Source of the DNA: Bradyrhizobium erythrophlei
GTDB lineage: Bacteria > Pseudomonadota > Alphaproteobacteria > Rhizobiales > Xanthobacteraceae
Length of the DNA: 64,000 bases
Direction: 5' to 3'
NCBI GenBank assembly: GCA_900129675.1
Contig: FSRD01000001.1
Span: 62,001 to 126,000 of the forward strand
Shown here: piece after piece, positions 52,700 through 64,000 of the stretch
Numbering within the stretch: position 1 is the stretch's first letter
How the letters are laid out: every line of letters begins with the position of its first letter
Program-made: the position numbers and the translations under genes
The notes under the pieces: generated by a model
What the model saw: the letters and a program-made list of their open reading frames with translations, nothing else
Database searches by the model: none
Told to the model about the DNA's origin: nothing

Positions 52700-52772
52700 G
52701 GACGGGGAACCGGCTAGGTGAGAGGGGCGGGAAATCAAGGCGTGCGCGCCAAAAAGGACCTGGTTTGGCCCT

Positions 52773-52800
52773 CTTGAACGCCGTTTCACCCCTCCCATAT
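52773..52800 (+). promoter_or_regulatory. Heat-shock (sigma-32/RpoH) promoter of hsp20
   Basis: CTTGAA (52,773-52,778) and CCCATAT (52,794-52,800) are spaced by 15 bp, close to the RpoH consensus (CTTGAA, then CCCATnT). Transcription would begin at about 52,808, leaving a 110-base leader that folds as an RNA thermometer. Confidence 0.65.
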
Positions 52801-52807
52801 CATTTCC

Positions 52808-52918
52808 GTGCAGGCCGCTACCAGCGTTTCGGAACCGGAACGAAAGGCTGCACACAGACTAGGCCCGGCCCGATGGCGGGCGGGTAATTGCAACAGTCGC
52901 TCAATGGAGGACTACCCT
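52808..52918 (+). promoter_or_regulatory. ROSE-type RNA thermometer in the hsp20 leader
   Basis: The 3'-most hairpin pairs AGTC-G-CTC (52,895-52,902) with GAGGACT (52,907-52,913) over an AATG loop, burying the GGAGG ribosome-binding site. One G (52,899) is left bulged opposite the Shine-Dalgarno helix, the defining trait of ROSE elements. Upstream is a GTGCAG/CTGCAC stem (52,809-52,855). At raised temperature the last helix opens and lets hsp20 be translated. ROSE control of small heat-shock genes is known from Bradyrhizobium. Confidence 0.75.
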
Positions 52919-53395
52919 ATGCGTACCTATGACCTCACCCCGTTCTATCGTTCCACCGTCGGGTTCGACCGCTTCTTCAACCTGCTCGATCAGGCCACCG
53001 CCGACGGCAGCCCCGGCTATCCCCCCTACAACATCGAGCGCACCGGTGAGAACGCCTACCGCATCAGCGTTGCGGTCTCCGGCTTCTCGCAGAGCGAGCT
53101 TTCGATCGTCGCCAAGGAAAACACCCTGACGATCAAGGGTGAGAAAACCGCCAGCGAGAACGGCAACGACAATTCCAAGGTGCTGTACCGCGGCATCGCC
53201 GCGCGTGCCTTCGAGCGCGCCTTCCAGCTTGCGGATTTCGTGCAGGTCAAGAACGCCTCGCTCGAGAACGGCCTGCTTCATGTCGATCTCGTCCGCGAGA
53301 TCCCCGAGGCCAAGAAGCCCCGCAGCATTCCGATCTCTTCGGGCGCCCAGGCGCCGCAGGTGGTCGACGGCTCCGCCGCCAAGGTCGCCGCGTAA
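52919..53395 (+). CDS. Small heat-shock protein (Hsp20/alpha-crystallin)
   Basis: 158 residues. MRTYDLTPFYRSTVGFDRFF, YNIERTGENAYRISVAVSGF, LSIVAKENTLTIKGEKTAS, and the C-terminal LENGLLHVDLVREIPEAKKP with R-S-I-P-I (IxI motif) are standard for Hsp20 chaperones, which bind unfolding proteins and form oligomers. The start ATG at 52,919 follows GGAGG (52,906-52,910). It is preceded by a heat-shock promoter and thermometer, and followed by a terminator. Confidence 0.95.
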   Translation: MRTYDLTPFYRSTVGFDRFFNLLDQATADGSPGYPPYNIERTGENAYRISVAVSGFSQSELSIVAKENTLTIKGEKTASENGNDNSKVLYRGIAARAFERAFQLADFVQVKNASLENGLLHVDLVREIPEAKKPRSIPISSGAQAPQVVDGSAAKVAA

Positions 53396-53431
53396 CCGCG
53401 GTACGAGCGTCAGCAGATATTGGCTGAACGT

Positions 53432-53461
53432 GAAAACGCCCCGGGAAACCGGGGCGTTTTT
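53432..53461 (+). terminator. Rho-independent terminator of hsp20
   Basis: AAAACGCCCCG / CGGGGCGTTTT stem around GGAAAC followed by a T-run. Confidence 0.85.
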
Positions 53462-53467
53462 ATTACC

Positions 53468-53579
53468 CGTCATTGCGAGCGAAGCGAAGCATTCCATTCT
53501 TTCTTTGTGGCCCTATGGATTGCTTCGCGGAGCCTGTCATCGGGCGCGCATTCGCGCGACCCGGTGGCTCGCAATGACG
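53468..53579. repeat. Palindromic intergenic repeat (CGTCATTGCGAGC type)
   Basis: Perfect inverted ends CGTCATTGCGAGC (53,468-53,480) and GCTCGCAATGACG (53,567-53,579), inner GAAGCATTCCAT/ATGGATTGCTTC. Same family as 60,460-60,541. Confidence 0.85.
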
Positions 53580-53728
53580 TCGCTACTCCAACTCGCGCTC
53601 CGTCCACTGCACCCGCCTGTTCAGGCTTCACGACGCCGTGTGCCTCGTAACATCGCAGGCGATCGGATCGAAACATCTGTGTGAAGCATCCGCATCACGC
53701 GGAAGACTTAAGTCACGGAGTTGGTTCG

Positions 53729-54505
53729 ATGAAGATAGTACGGTTTGTAGCGGCACTGGCGATCGGCGTGCTGGCGGGCACGCTCGGCGGATTCCCGGCG
53801 CAGGCGCAAACGGCCGCGCCGGTGGTGGCGAAAAATGTCGTGCTTGTGCATGGGGCGTGGGCGGATGGCTCGAGCTGGGCGGAAGTCATTCCCTATCTGC
53901 AAGCCGCCGGGTTGAAGGTCACCGCCGTACAAAATCCGCTGACGTCGCTGGAAGATTCCGTCGCGGCCACGCGACGCGCCCTGGCGCTGCAAGACGGCCC
54001 GACCGTGCTGGTCGCCCATTCCTGGGGCGGTACCGTCATCAGCGAGACCGGGATGGATCCGAAAGTAACGGCGCTGGTCTATGTCGCTGCGCGCGGCCCC
54101 GACGCCGGCGAGGATTTTGTCGCGCTCTCCGGAAAGTTTCCGACCGGCGCGGTCAGGGCCGGCGTCAGGGAGCATGACGGTTTCACCAAACTGTCCGAGG
54201 AGTCATTTCTGAAATATTTCGCAAATGGCGTGGAGCCGAAAAAAGCCGAGGTACTCTATGCCGTGCAGGAGCCGACAGCCGTGTCCCTGTTCGGCGGCCG
54301 AACCACCGTGGCCGCGTGGCGCTCAAAACCGTCCTGGTACGCCGTTTCGAAGCTCGATCAGACCATCAACCCCGATCTGGAGCGATTTCTGGCCAGGCGC
54401 ATGAACGCGACCACCGTGGAACTGGACGCCGGTCACCTGTCGCTGGTGTCGCATCCCCGCGAGATCGCCGACCTGATCCTGGCGGCCGCCGGACACAAGG
54501 AATAG
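53729..54505 (+). CDS. Secreted alpha/beta-hydrolase
   Basis: 258 residues from the ATG at 53,729, with GGAG nine bases before it and a signal peptide (MKIVRFVAALAIGVLAGTLG...AQA). VVLVHGAWADGSSWAEVIPY (oxyanion loop HGAW), LVAHSWGGTVISET (nucleophile elbow H-S-W-G-G), LDAGHLSLVSHP (His). This is the EstC/MenH-like group common in rhizobia; substrates are small esters or enol-esters. It is predicted periplasmic. The upstream extension of the frame lacks a ribosome binding site. Confidence 0.85.
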   Translation: MKIVRFVAALAIGVLAGTLGGFPAQAQTAAPVVAKNVVLVHGAWADGSSWAEVIPYLQAAGLKVTAVQNPLTSLEDSVAATRRALALQDGPTVLVAHSWGGTVISETGMDPKVTALVYVAARGPDAGEDFVALSGKFPTGAVRAGVREHDGFTKLSEESFLKYFANGVEPKKAEVLYAVQEPTAVSLFGGRTTVAAWRSKPSWYAVSKLDQTINPDLERFLARRMNATTVELDAGHLSLVSHPREIADLILAAAGHKE

Positions 54506-54560
54506 GCCTCGATTGGCTTCTCGCCGCCGGGCATCGCCGTCCGACGGGGGGCTGCCCCCC

Positions 54561-55241
54561 TTACTCCAACCCCTGCGCGGCAGGCATTTCCTGCGTCGGC
54601 AGGATCGACGCCGCGGCAGGCTTGGCTTGGCCGACAGTGGGAGCCGCGGCCGGCGGAACCGGCGGCGTTTCTGCAGGTTTTGCCACGGCCGCCGCTTGCT
54701 GGGCTGGCTGCTGGGCCGGCGCGGGCCTGGCGGCGAGCGGGCTTGCCTTCGGCACCGGCACCGTGCGGCTGGCGACATGCGGGATCGATCTCGGTGGGCG
54801 CGGCACGCCCCGCACAGTGGCGATCGCCGGCAGCGGTCCCGGCGCGCCATAGGTGACGTTCAGTTCGTCGTTGAAATTGTCGCCCATCCGGTCGGCCGGC
54901 ATGAAGCGGATGATCCGCCCGGTGCGTGCGTCGATGACGAGCTTGCCATCGTCGCCGCCGCGGTCGATCACGGAAATCGTGTAGACGACGCCGCGCTGCT
55001 GCGGGATGCCGAGCGGCGAAAATCCGGCCTCGCGAACCACGGTGTAGACCTCCATCGGCGGCAGCAGCGTCGGCCCGTGACCGTAGCGCGCAACCGGCGC
55101 CTCCGGCGGCATCGCCGCATAGGGCCCGCTGACATCGGATACCGCCGTGCAACCCACATGGGGCGCCGGCAACTGTGCCTGCGCTCCGGTCGCGGCCAGA
55201 GCCAGTCCGGCCGCCACGACCCATCCTGTGAACAACTTCAT
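54561..55241 (-). CDS. Secreted proline/alanine-rich hypothetical protein
   Basis: About 226 residues from the ATG near 55,241 (MKLFTGWVVAAGLALAATGA, signal peptide ending AQA). The mature part begins APHVGCTAVSDVSGPYAAMP; its core REAGFSPLGIPQQRGVVYTI, VIDRGGDDGKLVIDARTGRI is a PepSY-like or similar small beta domain often seen in rhizobial periplasmic proteins. The C-terminal 80 residues are Pro/Ala-rich (SPLAARPAPAQQPAQQAA), a likely cell-wall-spanning linker. Function unknown. Confidence 0.7.
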   Translation of the reverse strand: MKLFTGWVVAAGLALAATGAQAQLPAPHVGCTAVSDVSGPYAAMPPEAPVARYGHGPTLLPPMEVYTVVREAGFSPLGIPQQRGVVYTISVIDRGGDDGKLVIDARTGRIIRFMPADRMGDNFNDELNVTYGAPGPLPAIATVRGVPRPPRSIPHVASRTVPVPKASPLAARPAPAQQPAQQAAAVAKPAETPPVPPAAAPTVGQAKPAAASILPTQEMPAAQGLE

Positions 55242-55706
55242 CGCCGATTGCTCCTGTAAGCCGCTGGTAGGCCCCTTGGCGTCTTCGCGCCCTTGTCCCG
55301 GCGCGAATCTGGTGGCCGAATCCGGCGGACCTTGGGCCGGATCGCGGCGCGTTTGCTTCAAATCCGGGGCGGGCTGTTCGTACCCGCGACAGCTACGGAT
55401 CAGGCATGCGGGCGGGGACTTTGGCGCGCTTGTGTGATACAGAAAAATTTGGCATGGTCGGAGTTAGGACAGTATCACTGTCTCAATTACGGGGCTTTCC
55501 CGGCACAGGGATTGCAACGAAAACTTGGCGCTTCGAGCACCAAGGAAAGTGCAGGCAAGGCCGTTCCTCAGGGACGTTGAACGCCCAGGCCTGAATTTAT
55601 GAAATTGCGGCTCGCGGAGGACGAGCGGTGGCCCGGTGGGTGCCGCAAGCGCCCAAGGTGCGCCGACGATGACGGTGAGGCCCTTAGCCTGATTGAGAGG
55701 ATTGAG
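55242..55706. other. gltB upstream region
   Basis: 465 bp without a gene. It contains the perfect palindrome GACAGTATCACTGTC (55,468-55,482), a possible regulator site, and a sigma-54-like motif at 55,500-55,517. Confidence 0.55.
55500..55517 (+). promoter_or_regulatory. Possible sigma-54 promoter of gltB
   Basis: CCGGCACAGGGATTGCAA has GG (55,502-55,503) and GC (55,514-55,515) separated by exactly ten bases, within GGCAC...TTGCA, as in -24/-12 promoters. Nitrogen-controlled gltB expression would agree. It is about 190 bases upstream of the ATG. Confidence 0.4.
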
Positions 55707-60440
<4,734 letters not shown>

Positions 60441-60459
60441 GCACGAGAGAACTCAAAAC

Positions 60460-60541
60460 CGTCATTGCGAGCGCAGCGAAGCAATCCATCGGGCCACAGG
60501 CGAACATGGATTGCTTCGTCGCTCCGCTTCTCGCAATGACG
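60460..60541. repeat. Palindromic intergenic repeat between gltB and gltD
   Basis: CGTCATTGCGAGC at 60,460 and the complementary TCGCAATGACG ending at 60,541, with inner GAAGCAATCCAT/ATGGATTGCTTC. Same family as 53,468-53,579; it may protect or attenuate the gltB-gltD transcript. Confidence 0.85.
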
Positions 60542-60596
60542 GGGGAATGACAGGAAGCAACGAAGACGAAGTAGGTATGCAGGGGCGTCAGGTTTA

Positions 60597-62054
60597 ATGG
60601 GCAAGATCACAGGTTTTCTCGAGATCGACCGGAACGAACGCAAGTACTCGCCGGTCACAGAGCGCGTGCAGCACTATCGCGAATTCGTCATTCCCTTGAG
60701 CGAGAAAGACACCCGCGACCAGGCCGCGCGGTGCATGAATTGCGGCATTCCCTATTGCCACGGCACCGGCTCGGCTCAGCCGGGCACGCCGGGCTGTCCG
60801 GTCAACAACCAGATCCCCGACTTCAACGACCTCGTCTATCAGGGCAACTGGGAAGAAGCCTCGCGCAATCTGCACTCGACCAACAATTTCCCGGAATTCA
60901 CCGGCCGCATCTGTCCGGCGCCGTGCGAGGCTTCCTGCACGCTGAACATCGACGACAACCCGGTCACCATCAAGACCATCGAATGCGCCATCGTCGACCG
61001 CGCCTGGGACAATGGCTGGCTGAAACCGGAAATCGCCCCCGCCAGGACCGGCAAGAAGGTCGCGATCATCGGTTCGGGCCCGGCGGGGCTTGCCGCCGCC
61101 CAACAGCTCGCGCGCGCCGGCCACGACGTTCATGTCTACGAGAAATTCGCCAAGGCCGGCGGCCTGCTCCGTTACGGCATTCCCGACTTCAAGATGGAAA
61201 AGCACATCATCGACCGCCGCGTGGCGCAGATGGAAGCCGAGGGCGTTACGTTCCATTACGGCGCCCATGTCGGCGGCAGCGCACCAGGCGCGATCGATCC
61301 GCGCGATCTGCTCAATCAATATGACGCGGTGGCGCTGACCGGCGGCGCCGAAGCCGGCCGCGATCTGCCGATCCCCGGCCGCGATCTTGACGGCATCCAT
61401 TTTGCGATGGATTTCCTGCCGCAGCAAAACCGCCGCGTCTCGAGTGAACCGCTCGGCAACGTTTCGGAAATTCTCGCCGACGGCAAGCACGTGGTCGTGA
61501 TCGGCGGCGGCGACACCGGTTCCGACTGCATCGGCACGTCGTTCCGCCAGGGCGCTAAATCGGTGACGCAGCTCGAGATCATGCCGGCGCCGCCCGAGCA
61601 TGAGAACAAGGGCCTGACCTGGCCGAACTGGCCGTTGAAGATGCGGACCTCGTCGAGCCAGGCCGAAGGCGCCAAGCGCGAATTCGCGGTGCTGACGCAA
61701 AAATTCTCCGGCGTCGACGGCAAGGTGCAGAAGCTGCATTGCGTCCATGTCGACGACAAGTTCAAGCCGATCGCCGGCACCGAATTCGAACTCGACGCGC
61801 AGCTGGTGCTGCTGGCGATGGGTTTCGTGCATCCGGTGCACGAGGGCATGCTGAAGATGCTCGGCGTCGATCTCGACCAGCGCGGCAACGTCCGCGCCAA
61901 TCTGACCGACTACAAGACCTCGCGCCCGAACGTGTTCTCCGCCGGCGACATGCGCCGCGGCCAGTCGCTGGTGGTGTGGGCGATCCGCGAAGGCCGGCTC
62001 TGCGCGCGGGCGATCGATCAGTATCTGATGGGAAGCACGACGCTGCCGAGGTAA
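60597..62054 (+). CDS. gltD: Glutamate synthase (NADPH) small subunit
   Basis: 485 residues: [19 protein letters not shown]; the 4Fe-4S cysteine groups [41 protein letters not shown]-binding [25 protein letters not shown]-binding [17 protein letters not shown]; and C-terminal [19 protein letters not shown]. It passes electrons from NADPH through FAD and Fe-S clusters to GltB. It is co-transcribed with gltB. Confidence 0.97.
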   Translation: MGKITGFLEIDRNERKYSPVTERVQHYREFVIPLSEKDTRDQAARCMNCGIPYCHGTGSAQPGTPGCPVNNQIPDFNDLVYQGNWEEASRNLHSTNNFPEFTGRICPAPCEASCTLNIDDNPVTIKTIECAIVDRAWDNGWLKPEIAPARTGKKVAIIGSGPAGLAAAQQLARAGHDVHVYEKFAKAGGLLRYGIPDFKMEKHIIDRRVAQMEAEGVTFHYGAHVGGSAPGAIDPRDLLNQYDAVALTGGAEAGRDLPIPGRDLDGIHFAMDFLPQQNRRVSSEPLGNVSEILADGKHVVVIGGGDTGSDCIGTSFRQGAKSVTQLEIMPAPPEHENKGLTWPNWPLKMRTSSSQAEGAKREFAVLTQKFSGVDGKVQKLHCVHVDDKFKPIAGTEFELDAQLVLLAMGFVHPVHEGMLKMLGVDLDQRGNVRANLTDYKTSRPNVFSAGDMRRGQSLVVWAIREGRLCARAIDQYLMGSTTLPR

Positions 62055-62092
62055 GGTGGCAAAGTCCGTCATCACCCGTGAAAGCGCTCGCA

Positions 62093-62186
62093 CGTCATAC
62101 GCGGGCTTGACCCGCGTATCCATCAAACTTCACAAGAAGAGTTTTTTCAAAGGCGATGGATTGCCGGGTCAAGCCCGGCAATGACG
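62093..62186. repeat. Palindromic intergenic repeat (GGGTCAAGCCC type)
   Basis: CGTCATACGCGGGCTTGACC near 62,093 and GGATTGCCGGGTCAAGCCCG towards 62,186 contain two hairpins and matching inverted ends (CGTCAT/ATGACG). A third family of rhizobial intergenic repeat. Confidence 0.75.
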
Positions 62187-62209
62187 AAGTTGGAAAACGG
62201 CGGGCACCC

Positions 62210-63928
62210 TCAGTGCTGCAGCCGCACGCCGAGCATCACGACCGTCGACGCGGTGCTGTTGCCGGGGATGTTCGAATCCAGCCAATCCCGCCGCAAGGTG
62301 CCCTTGAGCCAGAGATTGCGGTTCAATTTGTAGATCAGGTCGCCCTCCACCGAGTAGGTCTTGTCGCGCCGGTTGTCGCCCTGATAGTCGAGATTGCCCC
62401 AGGTGAACCTGCCGATCGCGGTGAGCCAGCGGCGGAAATCGTGATCGACTTCGACGGTGTAGACATGCGTCAGCACGCCGGAAGTGGCGGGCAGCGTGGT
62501 CTCGTCGATCGAGGTGGTGGAATAGAATCTGGCGGTGGTCAGCGGCGTTGCGTTCCAGGTCAGCGAGGACGAGACCAGCAGGCCTTGCAGCCGCTCCAGC
62601 CTGACGTCGGCATAGTCGCGCGCGGCATAGCCGATCGAGATTTCGCCGAACAGGATGCGGCTGAATTCGAAGGAGGAGCCGGCCTTGACGTAGCCGCCGG
62701 TGGAATCGCGGGCATAGCCGTTGCGGTCGAGCCTCTGGTCATGCACGCGGTTATCGGCTTCACCTTCCACGAACGGCTTCACCCCCGGCGTCAGATCGTA
62801 GCTCATGCGGCCGACGCCGCCATATTGGGTGAAGTTGCGGTCGTCGTTGCTGGTCGAGGTGCCGTCGGTGAGTTTCGACCACTGATAATCGGTGCGATCC
62901 ACCGTGGCGCCGCCCGAAATCTCCAGGCGGTTGAAGTTCTGGTCGAAGCCGAAGGTGCCGCCGAGCGTCGTATAGACCGGAAATTTCGCCAGCCCCGCCT
63001 GCACGTTCGGACTGCCTGGATTGTCGGTGGCGACGCGCAGCCGCACCTGGGCCAGCAGGCGCGTGTCGTGGGTGACGTCGAGGCGGCCATCGACATGGCC
63101 GGTGAAATCCGGGCGATCGACATTGGTCGGCGCCGAGGCGATGGTGCCGTCGGTCGGCGGAAAGGTGTTGCCATAGCCGGTGAACGATCCGCGGAGATCG
63201 GCGACCAGCGCATGACGTTCCCAATCGGACACCGCCAGGAATTCCGGCGCGATGACGTAGAACGGCGAGCCTTTGGGTATCGCAGTGCGGCCGGGATTGG
63301 TGTCGTAGCCGCCGGAGAGTTCGAGCGCCGACTTGATCAGGAAACCGCCGGCGTAATCGCCGACCGGGCCGAACGGATCGTCATCGATCCTGAGCCGCTT
63401 GCGCAGCGGCTGGCCTGCGACCGTGCCGGCCATCGCCGGGGGTATCGGCGCCTTGTTGGCGGATTCCGACGGCGGAATCGAAAGCCGCAGCGGCGTGTTC
63501 GTTGCAATCGGCGGCGGCGGACTGCCGGGACCGGCTGGCGGCTTCGGCTTCACCTGGCCCGGATAATATTTCGGCTTCTTGCGCCTGCGATTGAGCGAGT
63601 CATAGCCGATGTCGGCGGCGCCGCTGGCGGCGGGGAGGCCGTAACTCGGGATCTGCCCGATCCGCGATGGCGCCGGGGTATCGGTGTCGCGTTCGCGGAG
63701 CCTTGTGTCGTCGGCGGCATTGCCGGTTTTGTCGACGGCGCCGATGCCGGTGCGGCGCAACGGCGAATCCGGCGTGGTGATTTGGCTGGAGCGGGTCGGG
63801 CTGAACAGGTCGGGCGTGACGGCTTGGGCCAGCGCCGGCGCTTCACCTGACGCGACCAGCGCAAGGCATGGCAAAAGCGCGCGGAAAAGGGTCGCGCGCC
63901 TGCTTCGGCCCCTTGCTGGACCCGCCAT
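62210..63928 (-). CDS. Outer-membrane beta-barrel protein
   Basis: 572 residues from the ATG at 63,926-63,928 (MAGPARGRSRRATLFRALLP), with a signal peptide ending near APALAQA. A proline-rich, disordered linker (about 35-160) precedes a C-terminal barrel of alternating beta strands (GGFLIKSALELSGGYDTNP, ALVADLRGSFTGYGN, LWLKGTLRRDWLDSNIPG) ending in VVMLGVRLQH. The GGYDTNP hallmark is that of the BBP2_2-type outer membrane beta-barrels seen near polysaccharide export genes in Rhizobiales. No partner gene is in view; the window ends just upstream. Confidence 0.8.
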   Translation of the reverse strand: MAGPARGRSRRATLFRALLPCLALVASGEAPALAQAVTPDLFSPTRSSQITTPDSPLRRTGIGAVDKTGNAADDTRLRERDTDTPAPSRIGQIPSYGLPAASGAADIGYDSLNRRRKKPKYYPGQVKPKPPAGPGSPPPPIATNTPLRLSIPPSESANKAPIPPAMAGTVAGQPLRKRLRIDDDPFGPVGDYAGGFLIKSALELSGGYDTNPGRTAIPKGSPFYVIAPEFLAVSDWERHALVADLRGSFTGYGNTFPPTDGTIASAPTNVDRPDFTGHVDGRLDVTHDTRLLAQVRLRVATDNPGSPNVQAGLAKFPVYTTLGGTFGFDQNFNRLEISGGATVDRTDYQWSKLTDGTSTSNDDRNFTQYGGVGRMSYDLTPGVKPFVEGEADNRVHDQRLDRNGYARDSTGGYVKAGSSFEFSRILFGEISIGYAARDYADVRLERLQGLLVSSSLTWNATPLTTARFYSTTSIDETTLPATSGVLTHVYTVEVDHDFRRWLTAIGRFTWGNLDYQGDNRRDKTYSVEGDLIYKLNRNLWLKGTLRRDWLDSNIPGNSTASTVVMLGVRLQH

Positions 63929-64000
63929 CACGATGAAAATACCCCAGCAAATTCACTTACTTAAGCGACGAGTTCCGAGCGCGCGCGGAAACGTCGTTAA

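Noticed and set aside
62156..63850. 564-codon open frame antisense to the beta-barrel gene
   Set aside because: Composition (Val/Ala/Arg/Gly repeats) and frame relation show a shadow of the outer-membrane protein gene, which has signal peptide and strand pattern.

Overview
The window looks like a chromosome segment of Bradyrhizobium or a close relative in the Nitrobacteraceae (Alphaproteobacteria). The evidence is high-GC coding sequence with strong third-position bias, a CpdR-type receiver next to an N-formylglutamate amidohydrolase, gltB-gltD, a small heat-shock gene behind a ROSE-type RNA thermometer, a DUF3551 remnant, and the palindromic intergenic repeats usual in that genus. The taxon is an inference from gene content; no rRNA gene is present.

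Layout. Positions 1-20,300 are a degenerate, insertion-sequence-rich accessory zone. It holds one intact copy (6800-7894), two partial copies and older pieces of one IS family, a piece of an IS5-type transposase, a cold-shock gene, a cyclase/AAA/hydrolase fusion, a broken GGDEF-EAL gene, an L,D-transpeptidase-like gene, a RepA-like ATPase gene cluster next to iteron-like repeats, and two HEPN-type genes. It also holds a 3.4-kb serine-recombinase cassette sitting inside a transposase gene of that IS family. Positions 20,300-22,050 are wreckage of a catabolic operon (UGSC-family protein, a broken partner gene, a truncated ThDP enzyme).

Positions 22,070-29,090 hold an XRE-type regulator divergent from eight closely spaced co-directed genes: HNH protein, a phage-type protein, two tandem paralogues, a metallophosphoesterase, a DUF6634-like protein, an AAA ATPase and a DUF2130 coiled-coil protein. 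I know of no named system with this composition. Positions 29,290-37,500 are a minus-strand defence operon running from a recognisable promoter at about 37,540: a 1573-codon SF1 helicase-nuclease, an effector with Mrr-like nuclease, TIR and APAZ parts, and a short prokaryotic Argonaute whose start overlaps the effector's stop. The effector reading frame is interrupted by an in-frame TAG exactly between TIR and APAZ. A tyrosine-recombinase remnant (37,732-38,229) and tRNA-Val(GAC) (39,592-39,666), with its 3' end facing the accessory DNA, mark the probable right-hand edge of a genomic island.

From 39,700 to 64,000 the content is ordinary conserved chromosome: cpdR, N-formylglutamate amidohydrolase, an AbcR-like sRNA gene, hisN-type phosphatase, a membrane/spermidine-synthase fusion, a Bug-type binding protein, LysR, TauE and LysE genes, a cyclase-TPR gene, hydrolases, hsp20 with heat-shock promoter and RNA thermometer, gltB, gltD and an outer-membrane beta-barrel gene. 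Intergenic palindromic repeats punctuate this part.

The most interesting system is the Argonaute operon, because of the triple-domain effector, the stop codon inside it and the co-transcribed helicase-nuclease. Next come the 22-29 kb operon and the recombinase cassette with an A9 slip site between its two small genes.
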